DNA from: Bacteroidales bacterium
GTDB lineage: Bacteria > Bacteroidota > Bacteroidia > Bacteroidales > UBA932
Assembly (NCBI GenBank): GCA_017428245.1
Contig: JAFRRF010000023.1
Coordinates: 1-64,000 of the forward strand
DNA: 64,000 bases
Reading direction: 5' to 3'
Below are positions 8,687 to 17,532 of this stretch, one piece after another. Numbering within the stretch: position 1 is the stretch's first letter; each line of letters opens with the position of its first letter. Made by a program: the position numbers and the translations under genes. Under the pieces are notes generated by a model. The model ran no database searches and had not been told where the DNA came from. It saw nothing but the letters and a program-made list of their open reading frames with translations.

Positions 8687-9124
8687 TTATCGTTGCTTTT
8701 TGAAGAAATCTGTCATCAGGACAGAAGCGTCGGAGGCGAGGAGACCGGCGGTGACTTCGGTGCGGGGATGAAGGAGCGATGGCGTGAAAAGCGTGTAACC
8801 GCGCTTAGGATCGGCCGCACCGTACACCAGTCGGCCCAGCTGGGCCCAGGCCAGCGCCGCGGCACACATCGGACAGGGTTCGACCGTCACATACAGTGTA
8901 CAGTCGTTCAGGTACTTGCCGCCCAGATAGTCGGCAGCCATCCCGATCAATTGCATTTCCGCGTGGGCTGTCACGTCGGTCAGCCGTTCCGTATAGTTGT
9001 GGGCGCGGGCGATAATGCGGCCGCCGCACACCACCACGCCGCCGATGGGAACTTCTCCTTCGGCGGCCGCCGCCTGTGCTTCGCGCAGGGCTTCCCGCAT
9101 CGCTTGTTCGTCTGTCAAGTTCAT
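8687..9124 (-). CDS. tadA: tRNA-specific adenosine deaminase TadA-type
   Basis: This is a 145-residue zinc-dependent nucleotide deaminase. The catalytic HAEMQ motif is near residue 54 and PCPMCAAAL near residue 83, as in TadA, which converts A34 to inosine in tRNA-Arg(ACG). PIGGVVV and the C-terminal DFFKKQR also fit the family. A guanine or cytosine deaminase of the same superfamily is less likely given the length and the PCPMC spacing. The ATG overlaps the stop of the upstream Stealth gene (ATGA), so the two are coupled. Confidence 0.9.
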   Translation of the reverse strand: MNLTDEQAMREALREAQAAAAEGEVPIGGVVVCGGRIIARAHNYTERLTDVTAHAEMQLIGMAADYLGGKYLNDCTLYVTVEPCPMCAAALAWAQLGRLVYGAADPKRGYTLFTPSLLHPRTEVTAGLLASDASVLMTDFFKKQR

Positions 9125-10008
9125 CGTTCAAACCGTGATTTTTGAGGGAAACGGGCCGCAAAAGCAGAAAGCATCGCTTCCCGCAGGGCCTCGAAACGCT
9201 CCGGGGACATCTCCACGTCGTTGAGGCAGAAAATATCCCGGTCGGGTGAAAGGATTGCGGCCGAAAGACGCGCCGGCGAAGTCGCCGCCAGCGAAACGTG
9301 CCGGTTGGAAAGCCGGCGCGAAAGGCCGCGGCCGCTCAGCAGCGCATAGTCGAGAAAAACGTATTGATTGATATTGTCCGGCTTGCGGATCGGAGAGACC
9401 GAAGCGAGAAGCCGTGGCTCCACTTTGGAAAACAGCTCCTCTCCCACGCTCCGGAGCATCGGGGATACCGTATGCTGCGGACGCAGGAACCAAGGGCGCC
9501 GCGGCAGCGAAAGCGCCGCCCGGGCCAAACGGTCGGCATTGCGGGTCTGCTTCTTATACAAACCCGTGGCCAGCAAGTGGTGCGAAAACCCGATGGCCGG
9601 CCGGCCGCCGGGGAAGAAATCTGAGGCTTCCATCTCCCGCAGGATGAAGAAATCGTCGTTGAAATACAGGAAGCGCTCCGCAAGGCCGGGAATCCGGTGC
9701 AGGAACAGTTCGATGGCTGTGCTGTTGAATGTCGGAAGACAGGCGGCGGGCATAAAATCGGCGTGCAGGACCACCCTCACCCGGCCACGGTCCACCCAGT
9801 CCGGAACCTGGCTCTCACGCGAAACCACCAGGAAAACATTTTCGACAAAAGGCAGATGCCGGTCGATGCCGCGCAACAGATACGGGAGCGTGCCCCAGTC
9901 GCGATAGCGTTTGGCCGGTTCGGTCCCGGGCGCCGCTTCACGGAAATCCTGCTGCCAGAGCCGGTCGCTTCCGTCGACATAGGTGATTACCGCATCCATC
10001 CCGTTCAT
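9121..10008 (-). CDS. Stealth-family sugar-phosphate transferase
   Basis: From the ATG at 10008 this encodes 295 residues; a TTG at 10023 lies inside the promoter box and is unlikely. The Stealth conserved regions are all visible: CR1 MDAVITYVDGSD at the N-terminus, CR2 beginning RYRDWGTLPYLLRGID, and the FNSTAIELFLHRIPG-FLYFNDDFF block. The HVSL region near residue 240 comes later. Stealth enzymes are hexose-1-phosphate transferases that build phosphodiester-linked capsule or exopolysaccharide chains. There are no other capsule genes here, so the acceptor is unknown. It is coupled to tadA and divergent from the 10077 gene, with back-to-back promoter boxes. Confidence 0.9.
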   Translation of the reverse strand: MNGMDAVITYVDGSDRLWQQDFREAAPGTEPAKRYRDWGTLPYLLRGIDRHLPFVENVFLVVSRESQVPDWVDRGRVRVVLHADFMPAACLPTFNSTAIELFLHRIPGLAERFLYFNDDFFILREMEASDFFPGGRPAIGFSHHLLATGLYKKQTRNADRLARAALSLPRRPWFLRPQHTVSPMLRSVGEELFSKVEPRLLASVSPIRKPDNINQYVFLDYALLSGRGLSRRLSNRHVSLAATSPARLSAAILSPDRDIFCLNDVEMSPERFEALREAMLSAFAARFPQKSRFER

Positions 10009-10020
10009 TCTTATATAAGA

Positions 10021-10028
10021 CAAAGATA
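10021..10028 (-). promoter_or_regulatory. -7 box for the Stealth-tadA pair
   Basis: CAAAGATA on the plus strand reads TATCTTTG on the minus strand and ends 12 nt before the Stealth ATG at 10008. Confidence 0.6.
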
Positions 10029-10061
10029 GTCGATTTTAAGACGCAAGGAATGGAATTTGCT

Positions 10062-10069
10062 TATCTTTG
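10062..10069 (+). promoter_or_regulatory. -7 box for the metallopeptidase/barrel gene
   Basis: TATCTTTG ends 7 nt before the ATG at 10077. It faces the divergent box at 10021-10028. Confidence 0.6.
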
Positions 10070-10076
10070 TAACTTT

Positions 10077-13049
10077 ATGTTGAGAAAAGCCTTCATACTC
10101 GCTGTCTTTCTGCTGTTGGGCGCCCTGCCCGCCTCGGCACAGTATGTACTCAACGGAAGTGCGCCCGCCAGTGTTCAGTGGAACCGGATCCGGGGCGAGC
10201 ATTTCGACATGATTTTTCCCGTGGAACTCGACTCGCTGGCGCGGGAGTACCTCTATTCTTTCGAGAAGACCCGCACCGCCACGCTGACCGGCCTCCACAT
10301 CGACACGCCGCGCATGCCGATCCTCCTCCAGCCCTATCAGATGAACAGCAACGGGATGGTGGTCTGGGCCCCCCGCCGGCTGGAGCTTTATACCACACCG
10401 GAGAGCAACCCCCTCTATGCCCTCAACTGGGAGATGCAGCTGGCTACCCACGAAGGCCGCCACATCGGCCAGATGACGCACTATACGAAAGGCATCTACC
10501 GCTTACTGAACCTGCTTGCCGGCGAACAGGGCAGCGCCGTGGGCATCGGACTCTATCCGAGCCGCGTGCTGCTGGAAGGCGACGCCGTCCAGAACGAGAC
10601 CGACCTGACCGGCGCCGGCCGCGGCCGGGACCCGGAATTCCTGAAATTCTTCCGGGCCTCTTTCCTGGTCGGGGATTTCCGCACCTGGGCCGACTGGCGC
10701 TACGGTTCCTTCCGCCGCTACACGCCGGGCAAATATCAGCTCGGTTATCTGATGGTCAGCACGATGCGCAGCAATTCCGATAATTACTTCGCCACCGGCG
10801 ACATCATGTCCACGCAAGTCCGCGACTGGTGGCGTTTCTTCAGCGTGTCACACCGTGCGTATATCCACGCCACGGGCCTGACAGGCCGGAAGAACTGGCG
10901 CGCCGCCATTGCCCGCAATACTGAAATCTGGCGCTGGGAGTACAACCTGCGGGCACCCTACACCCCGTTCACGCCTTTGCTGGCCGAGCGGGAACCGGTC
11001 TATACGGAAATCAGCAACCCCGTCCGTCTGGACGACGGTGTCTATGCTACGATGAGCGGCATGCAGTTCGAACCGCGGATCGTCCGCATCGACTCGCTGG
11101 GCCGGAAACACTTCCGTCGCTCCCTGTCCACGCTCTCCAGCACCCTGGTGGCCGACAGCGACCATTCGCTCCTTTTTTCGGAGATCGTACCCGATCCCCG
11201 CTGGGAACAGCGGAGCTGGTCGGTCATCCGCCGTTACGATGCCGAAACAAACCGCTACAAGACCCTGACCCGGCACACCCGCTATGTCAATCCGGCCCCT
11301 TCGGCCGGCCGCGATTCCATCCTGGCGGTCGAATATCCCGTCGCCGGCGGCTCACGGGTGGTCATCCTCGACCGCGACGGCAATTATATCGACGGCATCG
11401 ATGCGCCCGAACACGGCCAGATCACCCACGTAGCCGAGCTGGCAAACGGCCTGTATGCCTCCGTCGTCACAACCGAGGGCATCGGCATCTTCCATTATGA
11501 CGGCACCTGGCACCGGATCGTCGATCCGCAGCTGCGGATGATCCGTGAACTGCGGGCGGCGAACGACAAACTGCTTTATTTCATCTCCGACCTCGACGGC
11601 CTGAGCAACCTCTATACACTGGACCCGGCCACCCGGCAGCTTATGAGGATCAGTTCAACCCGCGTGGGAACCGCCACGCCGTCGCTCGACAAAGACGGAA
11701 CCCTCTACTACGGGGAATACGACCATCTTGGCTACCAGCCGGTCAGCACATCGTTCAGGGACCTGCCCCGGCAGAACGCTTTCTTCCATCTTCCGTATGT
11801 CAACAAGATTGCCGAACACAACGCCGCGCAGGTCGCCGAACACGTCACCCCGCGGACGGCGGAGGAAGATTCCCTGCTGCGCCGGCAGATCGATTCGCTG
11901 GAGAGCCGCCGCTACAGCAAAATCCTGCACGGATTCCATATCCACTCCTGGGCGCCCGTCTACGCCAATGTCGACCGGCTGATGAACGATATCGGCGGTT
12001 TCGACCTGACGAATTTCTCCAACTGGTACGAATACGTCGCCCCGGGCGTGACCCTCATCTCACAGAACCACCTGGGAACCCTGGTTTCCGTGCTGGGGTA
12101 TTCCTATCACGACCACCATCACGGGGCACACGCCTATTTCAGCTATTCCGGACTCTATCCAAAGTTCGACCTGGCCGTGGATTTCAACAACCGGAGCCAG
12201 ACCCATTCGGAGTATCAGTACAGTCCGGACGAAGGTCTGATCGTACAGACCGACACCCTTGCCCGCCCGGGACTGAACATCAACGCCGCGATGTATGTCC
12301 CGCTCGATTTTTCGCGCGGAGGCTGGTTCACGACCCTGACGCCCCGGCTCAACTACGTGGCTACCAACGACTCTTTCCGTCTGCTGGACGATGATGCGGC
12401 ACTGGATGTTGACAAGCGCTATACGCACGCGTTCATCGCCACGCTCCGCTTCGACACACGCCTCGGCCGTCCTATAGCCCGCCTGACCCCGCGGCTGGGC
12501 TTCGGCGCCCAGCTCAGCGGCCAGATGCGGCTCGGTCCGAAGATCGAAAACACGACCTCCTACGGGTTCAACGCCTGGATGTTCCTGCCCGGTTTCGGGA
12601 AGGAAGACGGATTCAAACTTTCCTATGCCCGTCAGTTCCAACCCTGGGGCGCCTACAAATACACGGGCGATTACAACCTGGTCAAGATGCCTTATGGTTA
12701 CCGGAGGGAACCCCTGATCAACTATCACCGGGGCACACTGGAATACGCCCTCCCCATCTACGCGGGCGACATCGACGGCGGTTTCTTCTTTTACCTCAAA
12801 CGGTTTATGCTCGTCCCCTTTGTGGATTACGCCATCGACAAGTGGCATATCAATCCTGTCAAGGATGGCTATAATCCACCCAGCTATCACGCAGAGCTTG
12901 GTCCAAAACATTATTTCTCCTACGGCTCGGCCGTGATGGTCACCACGCGTCTGTTCCGCATCGGCACCGATTTAAAGTTCGGCGTGCGGGCCAGCTTCAT
13001 GCCGGATGGCGGAAGCCGTTTCCAATTCATCATGAGCACCGGCCTGTAA
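10077..13049 (+). CDS. Secreted HExxH peptidase-like / beta-propeller / outer-membrane barrel protein
   Basis: The ATG at 10077 is preferred over 10050 because it gives a clean signal peptide (LLLGALPASAQ, residues 1-22) and follows a promoter box. Of 990 residues, the N-terminal part has a gluzincin-type HEGRH motif at about 125-129 and LLEGDA about 40 residues later, suggesting a zinc peptidase fold (peptidase-MA-like). Residues ~300-560 repeat DRDG, YDG and LDPATRQL-type blades of a TolB/PD40-like propeller. The last ~330 residues alternate aromatic and polar strands and resemble an outer-membrane beta-barrel. I infer a surface or periplasm-facing protein anchored by its barrel. Activity is unproven. 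Similar large proteins are sometimes labelled TolB-like in this phylum. Confidence 0.75.
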   Translation: MLRKAFILAVFLLLGALPASAQYVLNGSAPASVQWNRIRGEHFDMIFPVELDSLAREYLYSFEKTRTATLTGLHIDTPRMPILLQPYQMNSNGMVVWAPRRLELYTTPESNPLYALNWEMQLATHEGRHIGQMTHYTKGIYRLLNLLAGEQGSAVGIGLYPSRVLLEGDAVQNETDLTGAGRGRDPEFLKFFRASFLVGDFRTWADWRYGSFRRYTPGKYQLGYLMVSTMRSNSDNYFATGDIMSTQVRDWWRFFSVSHRAYIHATGLTGRKNWRAAIARNTEIWRWEYNLRAPYTPFTPLLAEREPVYTEISNPVRLDDGVYATMSGMQFEPRIVRIDSLGRKHFRRSLSTLSSTLVADSDHSLLFSEIVPDPRWEQRSWSVIRRYDAETNRYKTLTRHTRYVNPAPSAGRDSILAVEYPVAGGSRVVILDRDGNYIDGIDAPEHGQITHVAELANGLYASVVTTEGIGIFHYDGTWHRIVDPQLRMIRELRAANDKLLYFISDLDGLSNLYTLDPATRQLMRISSTRVGTATPSLDKDGTLYYGEYDHLGYQPVSTSFRDLPRQNAFFHLPYVNKIAEHNAAQVAEHVTPRTAEEDSLLRRQIDSLESRRYSKILHGFHIHSWAPVYANVDRLMNDIGGFDLTNFSNWYEYVAPGVTLISQNHLGTLVSVLGYSYHDHHHGAHAYFSYSGLYPKFDLAVDFNNRSQTHSEYQYSPDEGLIVQTDTLARPGLNINAAMYVPLDFSRGGWFTTLTPRLNYVATNDSFRLLDDDAALDVDKRYTHAFIATLRFDTRLGRPIARLTPRLGFGAQLSGQMRLGPKIENTTSYGFNAWMFLPGFGKEDGFKLSYARQFQPWGAYKYTGDYNLVKMPYGYRREPLINYHRGTLEYALPIYAGDIDGGFFFYLKRFMLVPFVDYAIDKWHINPVKDGYNPPSYHAELGPKHYFSYGSAVMVTTRLFRIGTDLKFGVRASFMPDGGSRFQFIMSTGL

Positions 13050-13053
13050 AACC

Positions 13054-13758
13054 ATGGAAAACAACAACGCACGCAAACTCAACTGGTTCGACTGGTTCCT
13101 GATCCTCGGCACCACGGCCGTCAGCATCGCATCTTCGCTGTTGGGCGACGGATGGGACACCCTCGGATTCATCGTTGCCGTCACCGGCATCGTCAATCTG
13201 GTGCTTTGCGCCAAAGGTAATATCTGGAACTACGCCTTCGGCATCGTATACAATGCTATCTACGTCTATATCGCCTGGCACACGAAACTCTACGCCGACT
13301 CAGCCATCTACCTGCTCTACTATCTGCCCATGCAATTCATCGGTTGGGCCCAGTGGAAGAAAAACCAGAACCAGGAAAGCGGTGCGGTGAACGCGACCCA
13401 CCTGACCGGAAAGATGGCACTGGCGCTGCTGGCCGCAGCCGCCGTACTGATTCCGCTTTTTGCGTGGATTCTCGGTCTCCCGGCCATCGGCGACTCGCAG
13501 CCCTGGCTCGATTCGGTGACCACGGTGATCTCGATCCTGGCCATGTTCATGATGGTGCGCGCCATTGCGGAGCAGTGGTACATCTGGATCGTGCTCGACG
13601 CGGTGCAGACGGTCAAGTGGCTGATTGCCACGATCCGGGGCGAAGAGCACGCGGCGCTGATGCTGGTGATGTTCGCCTTCTTCCTGGCCAATGCGGTCTA
13701 TGGCCTCATTCAATGGAATGGATTAGCGAAGCGAGCTTCGGACCAACCACGGCCGTAA
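13054..13758 (+). CDS. pnuC: PnuC-type nicotinamide riboside transporter
   Basis: This 234-residue membrane protein has about seven hydrophobic helices. The stretch CAKGNIWNYAFGIVYNAIYVYIAW, the repeated PMQFIGWAQWKKN and the later QWYIWIVLDAVQTVKWL fit canonical PnuC, a facilitator for nicotinamide riboside uptake. It starts 4 bp after the barrel gene. Its 3' end overlaps the convergent uvrC by 53 bp, so both reading frames are used there. It is more typical of PnuC than the suf-operon copy at 2446. Confidence 0.88.
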   Translation: MENNNARKLNWFDWFLILGTTAVSIASSLLGDGWDTLGFIVAVTGIVNLVLCAKGNIWNYAFGIVYNAIYVYIAWHTKLYADSAIYLLYYLPMQFIGWAQWKKNQNQESGAVNATHLTGKMALALLAAAAVLIPLFAWILGLPAIGDSQPWLDSVTTVISILAMFMMVRAIAEQWYIWIVLDAVQTVKWLIATIRGEEHAALMLVMFAFFLANAVYGLIQWNGLAKRASDQPRP

Positions 13759-15193
13759 GTTCTTCGAGCGAGGCTTCCTTGATGCGTTTCAGGCTTTTGA
13801 AGTGACGGAGCAGTTTCTGCTCGGTGGCTTCGCCCACGCCCGGTATCGCGCGCAGGGCGCTGACTGTCTGCGCTTTGCTGCGGCGGTTTCGGTGGTGGGT
13901 GATACCGAAGCGGTGCGCCTCGTCGCGAATCTGCATCAGCACGCGCAGGGAACTGGAATTGCGGTCGAGGAAAAGAGGCAGCGGATCGCCCGGCACGATG
14001 ACTTCCTCCAGTCGTTTGGCCAGGCCCACGATGAACACCCGGTCTGCAATCCCCAGTTCCATCAGCGCCTCCAGCGCGAATCCAAGCTGGCCCCGGCCAC
14101 CGTCGATGACGATCAGCTGCGGCAAATCCTCACCTTCGGCCATCATCCGTGAATAGCGACGGTTGACCACTTCCTTCATGGAGGCGTAGTCGTTGGCGCC
14201 TACCACGGTCTTGATGTTGAAATGACGATAGTCGCGTTTGCTGGGCAGGGCGTCTTTGAACACCACGCACGAAGCCACGGGATTCGTGCCCTGGATGTTG
14301 GAGTTGTCGAAGCATTCGATGTGGCGCGGAGGCACGTTCATTCCCAGGTCTTTCTGCAGCTGGGCGATGACTTTCTCCGACTTCTCGATACGTTTGGGCA
14401 GGGTCTTTTCCTTCAGCAACTTGTAGGTTTCCATATCGAGGATGCCGTGACCCACGGCCTTCTCGCGCTCGTGGTGGGCCTCCAGCAGGGCAAGACGTTC
14501 CTTCCACTGCTGCGCGTCCTCGAAACGGAGCTGCGCGGCTGCCTCCATCATCTTTCCGCGGCACGAGGCCACCAGTTGTCGGGTGCGTCCGCTCAGCAGG
14601 GCTTTGATCTCCTCGATCTGGGCGTCGTACTCCGCTTCGGAGAACAGGCCTTCACACGGTCCCGCGCACTTTTCAAGATGGTAGTTCAGGCAGCAGCGCA
14701 ATTTGCCGCCTGCGATCTGTTCGGGTGTGAGCGGATGGGCGCATATACGCAACTGGTAGAGGCTGCCCATCAGGTCGAGCAGTCGGCGGGCGTGCTGGAC
14801 CGAAGCGTAGGGACCGTAGTAAAGCGAACCGTCCTGTATGTAGCGTCTCGTGAGCATCACGCGGGGAAACGGTTCCTTGCGTATGCAGATCCAGGGATAG
14901 GTTTTGTCGTCTTTGAGCAGGATGTTGTAGCGGGGCTGCAGCTGCTTGATGAGATTGTTTTCGAGCAGCAGCGCATCTTCTTCCGTTTCGACCACGGTGT
15001 AACGCAGGTCGGCGATGTGCTCCACCAGGGCGCGGGTCTTGCGGTCCAGCTGCTCCGGCGGGCGGAAATACTGCGATACGCGGCGTTTCAGATCTTTGGC
15101 CTTGCCCACATAAATCACCGTTCCAGCCTGGTCGAGGTAGCGGTAAACCCCGGGATCGTGCGGCAGATAAGCTATTTTCTCGCTGATATTCAT
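13706..15193 (-). CDS. uvrC: Excinuclease ABC subunit C, shortened form
   Basis: UvrC makes both incisions in nucleotide excision repair. In order: a GIY-YIG nuclease domain (GVYRYLD and VIYVGKAKDLKRRV, residues 15-39), the Cys-rich CCLNYHLEKCAGPC, and a UVR helix (214-240). Then come the RNase H-like nuclease (IECFDNSNIQGT at ~292 and VIDGGRGQL) and a helix-hairpin-helix tail with IPGVGEATEQKLL. At 495 residues it is roughly 100 shorter than usual. The linker between the UVR helix and the second nuclease (residues 241-290) is about 50 residues instead of ~150. Both nuclease centres look intact. Overlaps pnuC by 53 bp at the 3' end. Confidence 0.95.
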   Translation of the reverse strand: MNISEKIAYLPHDPGVYRYLDQAGTVIYVGKAKDLKRRVSQYFRPPEQLDRKTRALVEHIADLRYTVVETEEDALLLENNLIKQLQPRYNILLKDDKTYPWICIRKEPFPRVMLTRRYIQDGSLYYGPYASVQHARRLLDLMGSLYQLRICAHPLTPEQIAGGKLRCCLNYHLEKCAGPCEGLFSEAEYDAQIEEIKALLSGRTRQLVASCRGKMMEAAAQLRFEDAQQWKERLALLEAHHEREKAVGHGILDMETYKLLKEKTLPKRIEKSEKVIAQLQKDLGMNVPPRHIECFDNSNIQGTNPVASCVVFKDALPSKRDYRHFNIKTVVGANDYASMKEVVNRRYSRMMAEGEDLPQLIVIDGGRGQLGFALEALMELGIADRVFIVGLAKRLEEVIVPGDPLPLFLDRNSSSLRVLMQIRDEAHRFGITHHRNRRSKAQTVSALRAIPGVGEATEQKLLRHFKSLKRIKEASLEELTAVVGPKLASLIHSIE

Positions 15194-15203
15194 CGAAAAA
15201 TAT

Positions 15204-15211
15204 TAACTTTG
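15204..15211 (+). promoter_or_regulatory. -7 box for the bifunctional acyltransferase
   Basis: TAACTTTG matches TAnnTTTG and lies 22 nt upstream of the ATG at 15234. Confidence 0.55.
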
Positions 15212-15233
15212 TACTTTACGCGGCTTTTCCGTT

Positions 15234-17081
15234 ATGAAAAAGAAGAAGACAAAATTAATCAATAAATCCGATATAATGAAGATCATCCACATGCGCGGGC
15301 CGGTCGGATGGCTGCTCGCCACGTTGTCGATGTGGTTATTCGGATTCAACAAAGTCAACAAGGCCAACGAACGCTGCGAGCAATACAAAGGTCCTGAATT
15401 CTCGGCGCACATCCTCAAGGTCGCCGGCGTCAAGCGCGATCTCAAGCCGCAGCAATTCGACAATATCCCCCAGGACGGACCGTTCATCGTGGTGGCCAAC
15501 CATCCCATCGGCTCAGCCGACGGGATGATGCTCAGCGCCGTCGTCGGTACGATGCGTACCGATTTCAAGATCATGGCCAATTTCCTCCTGTCGCTGATTC
15601 CTTCCCTCAAGGAATCCTTCATTTCGGTCAATCCGTTCACGGAGGGAGCGCTGTCCGGCCGCAGCAGCCTGGCCGGCATCCGTACGGCCAAGGCCCACCT
15701 GGCGGCCGGCGGCTGCCTGGGCCTGTTCCCCGCCGGAGAAGTATCCACATACCAGCGTCCCGACAACCGGAGTTCGCTCAAGCGACACGTCGTGGAAGAT
15801 GTTCCCTGGCCGGCATCGATCATCAAATTCATCCGCAATGCCAACGTGCCGGTGGTACCGGTCTATTTCGAGGCGCAGAATTCCAAATGGTTCCACATTG
15901 TGGGGCGCATCCACCCTATGCTGCGCACCCTCAACCTGCCCAATGAGCTGTTCAACAAGAAGGGCAAGACCATTCCGATGCGTATCGGCAAACCGATCAT
16001 GCCGAACGAGCTGGCGGAATACCCGGAACTGGACCAGCTGGGCGGCTATCTGCGCAGCCGTGTCTATGCGATGGAGGCGGAATTCAACAACCCGAACGAA
16101 GAGCTCACCAAACCGCCGGAACTGGTGACGCCCATCTCCCTGCCGCGCGACAAAAAGGCGGTGGTCAAGGAGTTCGACCGGCTTCGGGCGGCGGGCAAGC
16201 AATTGTTCGACGCGGCCGGTTACCAGTGCTTCCTGGCCGATGCGGCCGACATTCCGATTGCGATGATCGAAATCGGACGGCGGCGCGAGGAAGCCTTCCG
16301 CGCCACAGGCGAGGGCAGCAACAACGCCATCGACGTCGACGACTACGACCAGTACTACAAGCAGCTGATCCTCTGGGACGCGAAACGCAAGCGGATTGCC
16401 GGCGGCTACCGCCTGGGCATCGGCAGCGAGATATTCGAGCAGCACGGCGGGGTCGAAGGGTTCTACACCAGTTCGCTGTTCAACTATTCCGAGAGCTTTT
16501 CCGAAACGCTCCGGCAGACGATCGAACTCGGCCGTTCCTATGTGAGCCTGGAATACCAGAAAGAGGCGCTTCCGCTGATGTTCCTGCTCAAGGGCCTGAT
16601 GCATGCGATGCTTCGTTATCCTGAAGCCGTGTACTTCGTGGGACCGGTGAGCATCAGCAACACCTATCCGAAATTCTACCAGAGCCTGATGGTCTATTAT
16701 CTCGAGAATATGCACAACTCGATGCTGCCCGAGAATTCGGCTGTGCCTACCACGCCCTTCGAGCCCGACTATCTGCGTCTCAAACCGAAAGACCTGCTCC
16801 GCCGGAAAATGGATACTTTCGAGAAATTCGACCGCTTCCTGATGCGTTTGTCCGACAACACCTGGCGGATGCCGACGCTCGTGAAGAAGTATATGAAGGT
16901 CAACGCGCGTATCCTCTGCTTCAACGTCGATCCGCTGTTCAACTACAGTCTCGACGCGCTGATCATTCTCCGCATCAAGGACTATCCCAAGCAGGAAATC
17001 CTCGCGATGAGCAAGGACGTGGCCAACATCGCCGAACGCGAGGCCATCCTCAACCGTTTCGGCTATTCCCTGAAGGATTAG
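15234..17081 (+). CDS. Bifunctional acyltransferase, OlsF/GlsB-GlsA-like (amino-acid lipid synthesis)
   Basis: The 615-residue protein has two domains. Residues ~75-290 form a PlsC-like O-acyltransferase with NHPIGSADG (His90 and Asp96) and FPAGEVSTYQ. Residues ~320-520 form a hemolysin-type GNAT N-acyltransferase with IGRRREEAFRATGEGS and GGYRLGIGSE. This order matches OlsF-type enzymes, which make ornithine or glycine lipids by N-acylating an amino acid with a hydroxy fatty acid and then O-acylating it. In several Bacteroides the two activities are separate genes (glsB, glsA); here they are fused. The head-group amino acid cannot be told from sequence. A start at 15276 is possible but 15234 fits the promoter spacing. 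Confidence 0.85.
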   Translation: MKKKKTKLINKSDIMKIIHMRGPVGWLLATLSMWLFGFNKVNKANERCEQYKGPEFSAHILKVAGVKRDLKPQQFDNIPQDGPFIVVANHPIGSADGMMLSAVVGTMRTDFKIMANFLLSLIPSLKESFISVNPFTEGALSGRSSLAGIRTAKAHLAAGGCLGLFPAGEVSTYQRPDNRSSLKRHVVEDVPWPASIIKFIRNANVPVVPVYFEAQNSKWFHIVGRIHPMLRTLNLPNELFNKKGKTIPMRIGKPIMPNELAEYPELDQLGGYLRSRVYAMEAEFNNPNEELTKPPELVTPISLPRDKKAVVKEFDRLRAAGKQLFDAAGYQCFLADAADIPIAMIEIGRRREEAFRATGEGSNNAIDVDDYDQYYKQLILWDAKRKRIAGGYRLGIGSEIFEQHGGVEGFYTSSLFNYSESFSETLRQTIELGRSYVSLEYQKEALPLMFLLKGLMHAMLRYPEAVYFVGPVSISNTYPKFYQSLMVYYLENMHNSMLPENSAVPTTPFEPDYLRLKPKDLLRRKMDTFEKFDRFLMRLSDNTWRMPTLVKKYMKVNARILCFNVDPLFNYSLDALIILRIKDYPKQEILAMSKDVANIAEREAILNRFGYSLKD

Positions 17082-17088
17082 CCGTCTG

Positions 17089-17240
17089 AGTTTTTGCCTG
17101 TCGCTTCAGGTTTCTATCTCTGAAACCGTCTCGCTTTGCTCGACCCCTCCCACCGCCAAAGGCGGCGGGTCCCTCCCTCTTACAATGCCGAGGGTGGCAT
17201 GGGTTTCAGAGACAGATACCTATCCGCTCCGGCAAAAACT
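17089..17240. repeat. Nested inverted-repeat element between convergent genes
   Basis: AGTTTTTGCC (17089-17098) pairs perfectly with GGCAAAAACT (17231-17240). Inside, TCTCTGAAACC (17117-17127) pairs with GGTTTCAGAGA (17202-17212). The interior holds small hairpins such as CCGCC-AAA-GGCGG and ATGCC-GAGGGT-GGCAT. The element fills most of the gap between the acyltransferase and yidD, may act as a bidirectional terminator, and is followed by the 17-bp dispersed sequence at 17268-17284. Confidence 0.65.
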
Positions 17241-17267
17241 AAAGCTCCCAAAGTCCGCATCAGCGGA

Positions 17268-17284
17268 CCGCCGGAGGCCGGTAC
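17268..17284. repeat. 17-bp dispersed sequence (inverted copy of 8596-8612)
   Basis: CCGCCGGAGGCCGGTAC is the exact reverse complement of 8596-8612. Both copies are intergenic and sit next to a TGATGC-containing hairpin. Confidence 0.6.
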
Positions 17285-17286
17285 TA

Positions 17287-17532
17287 CTAAGGTACGGGAT
17301 CATACCCGCTGCCGCCCCAGGGCGCGCAGCGGAAAATGCGCTTGACGGCAAGCCAGCTGCCACGCAGCAGGCCGTGCTTACGCAGGGCTTCGAGCGCATA
17401 GTTCGAACAAGTGGGCGTGTAGCGGCACTGCCGTCCCATATAGGGCGACAGGAAAATCTGGTAGAGCCGGATCAGCTTAACGGGCAGCCAGATCGTCCAG
17501 GATCTGAGCGAGGCTCTTGTCGATTCTTTCAT
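17287..17532 (-). CDS. yidD: Membrane protein insertion efficiency factor YidD
   Basis: This 81-residue protein matches the YidD (DUF37) family: [29 protein letters not shown] with the conserved cysteines, and a C-terminal [10 protein letters not shown]. It helps YidC-mediated membrane insertion and lies at the inner face of the membrane. The ATG at 17532 lies 56 bases inside the end of rnpA; the more distal start at 17574 would add 14 atypical residues. The rnpA-yidD order is conserved widely in bacteria. Confidence 0.93.
   Translation of the reverse strand: MKESTRASLRSWTIWLPVKLIRLYQIFLSPYMGRQCRYTPTCSNYALEALRKHGLLRGSWLAVKRIFRCAPWGGSGYDPVP

Noticed and set aside
17081..17286. Small protein genes in the gap between the acyltransferase and yidD
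   Set aside because: The open frames read straight through nested inverted repeats and show no protein features.
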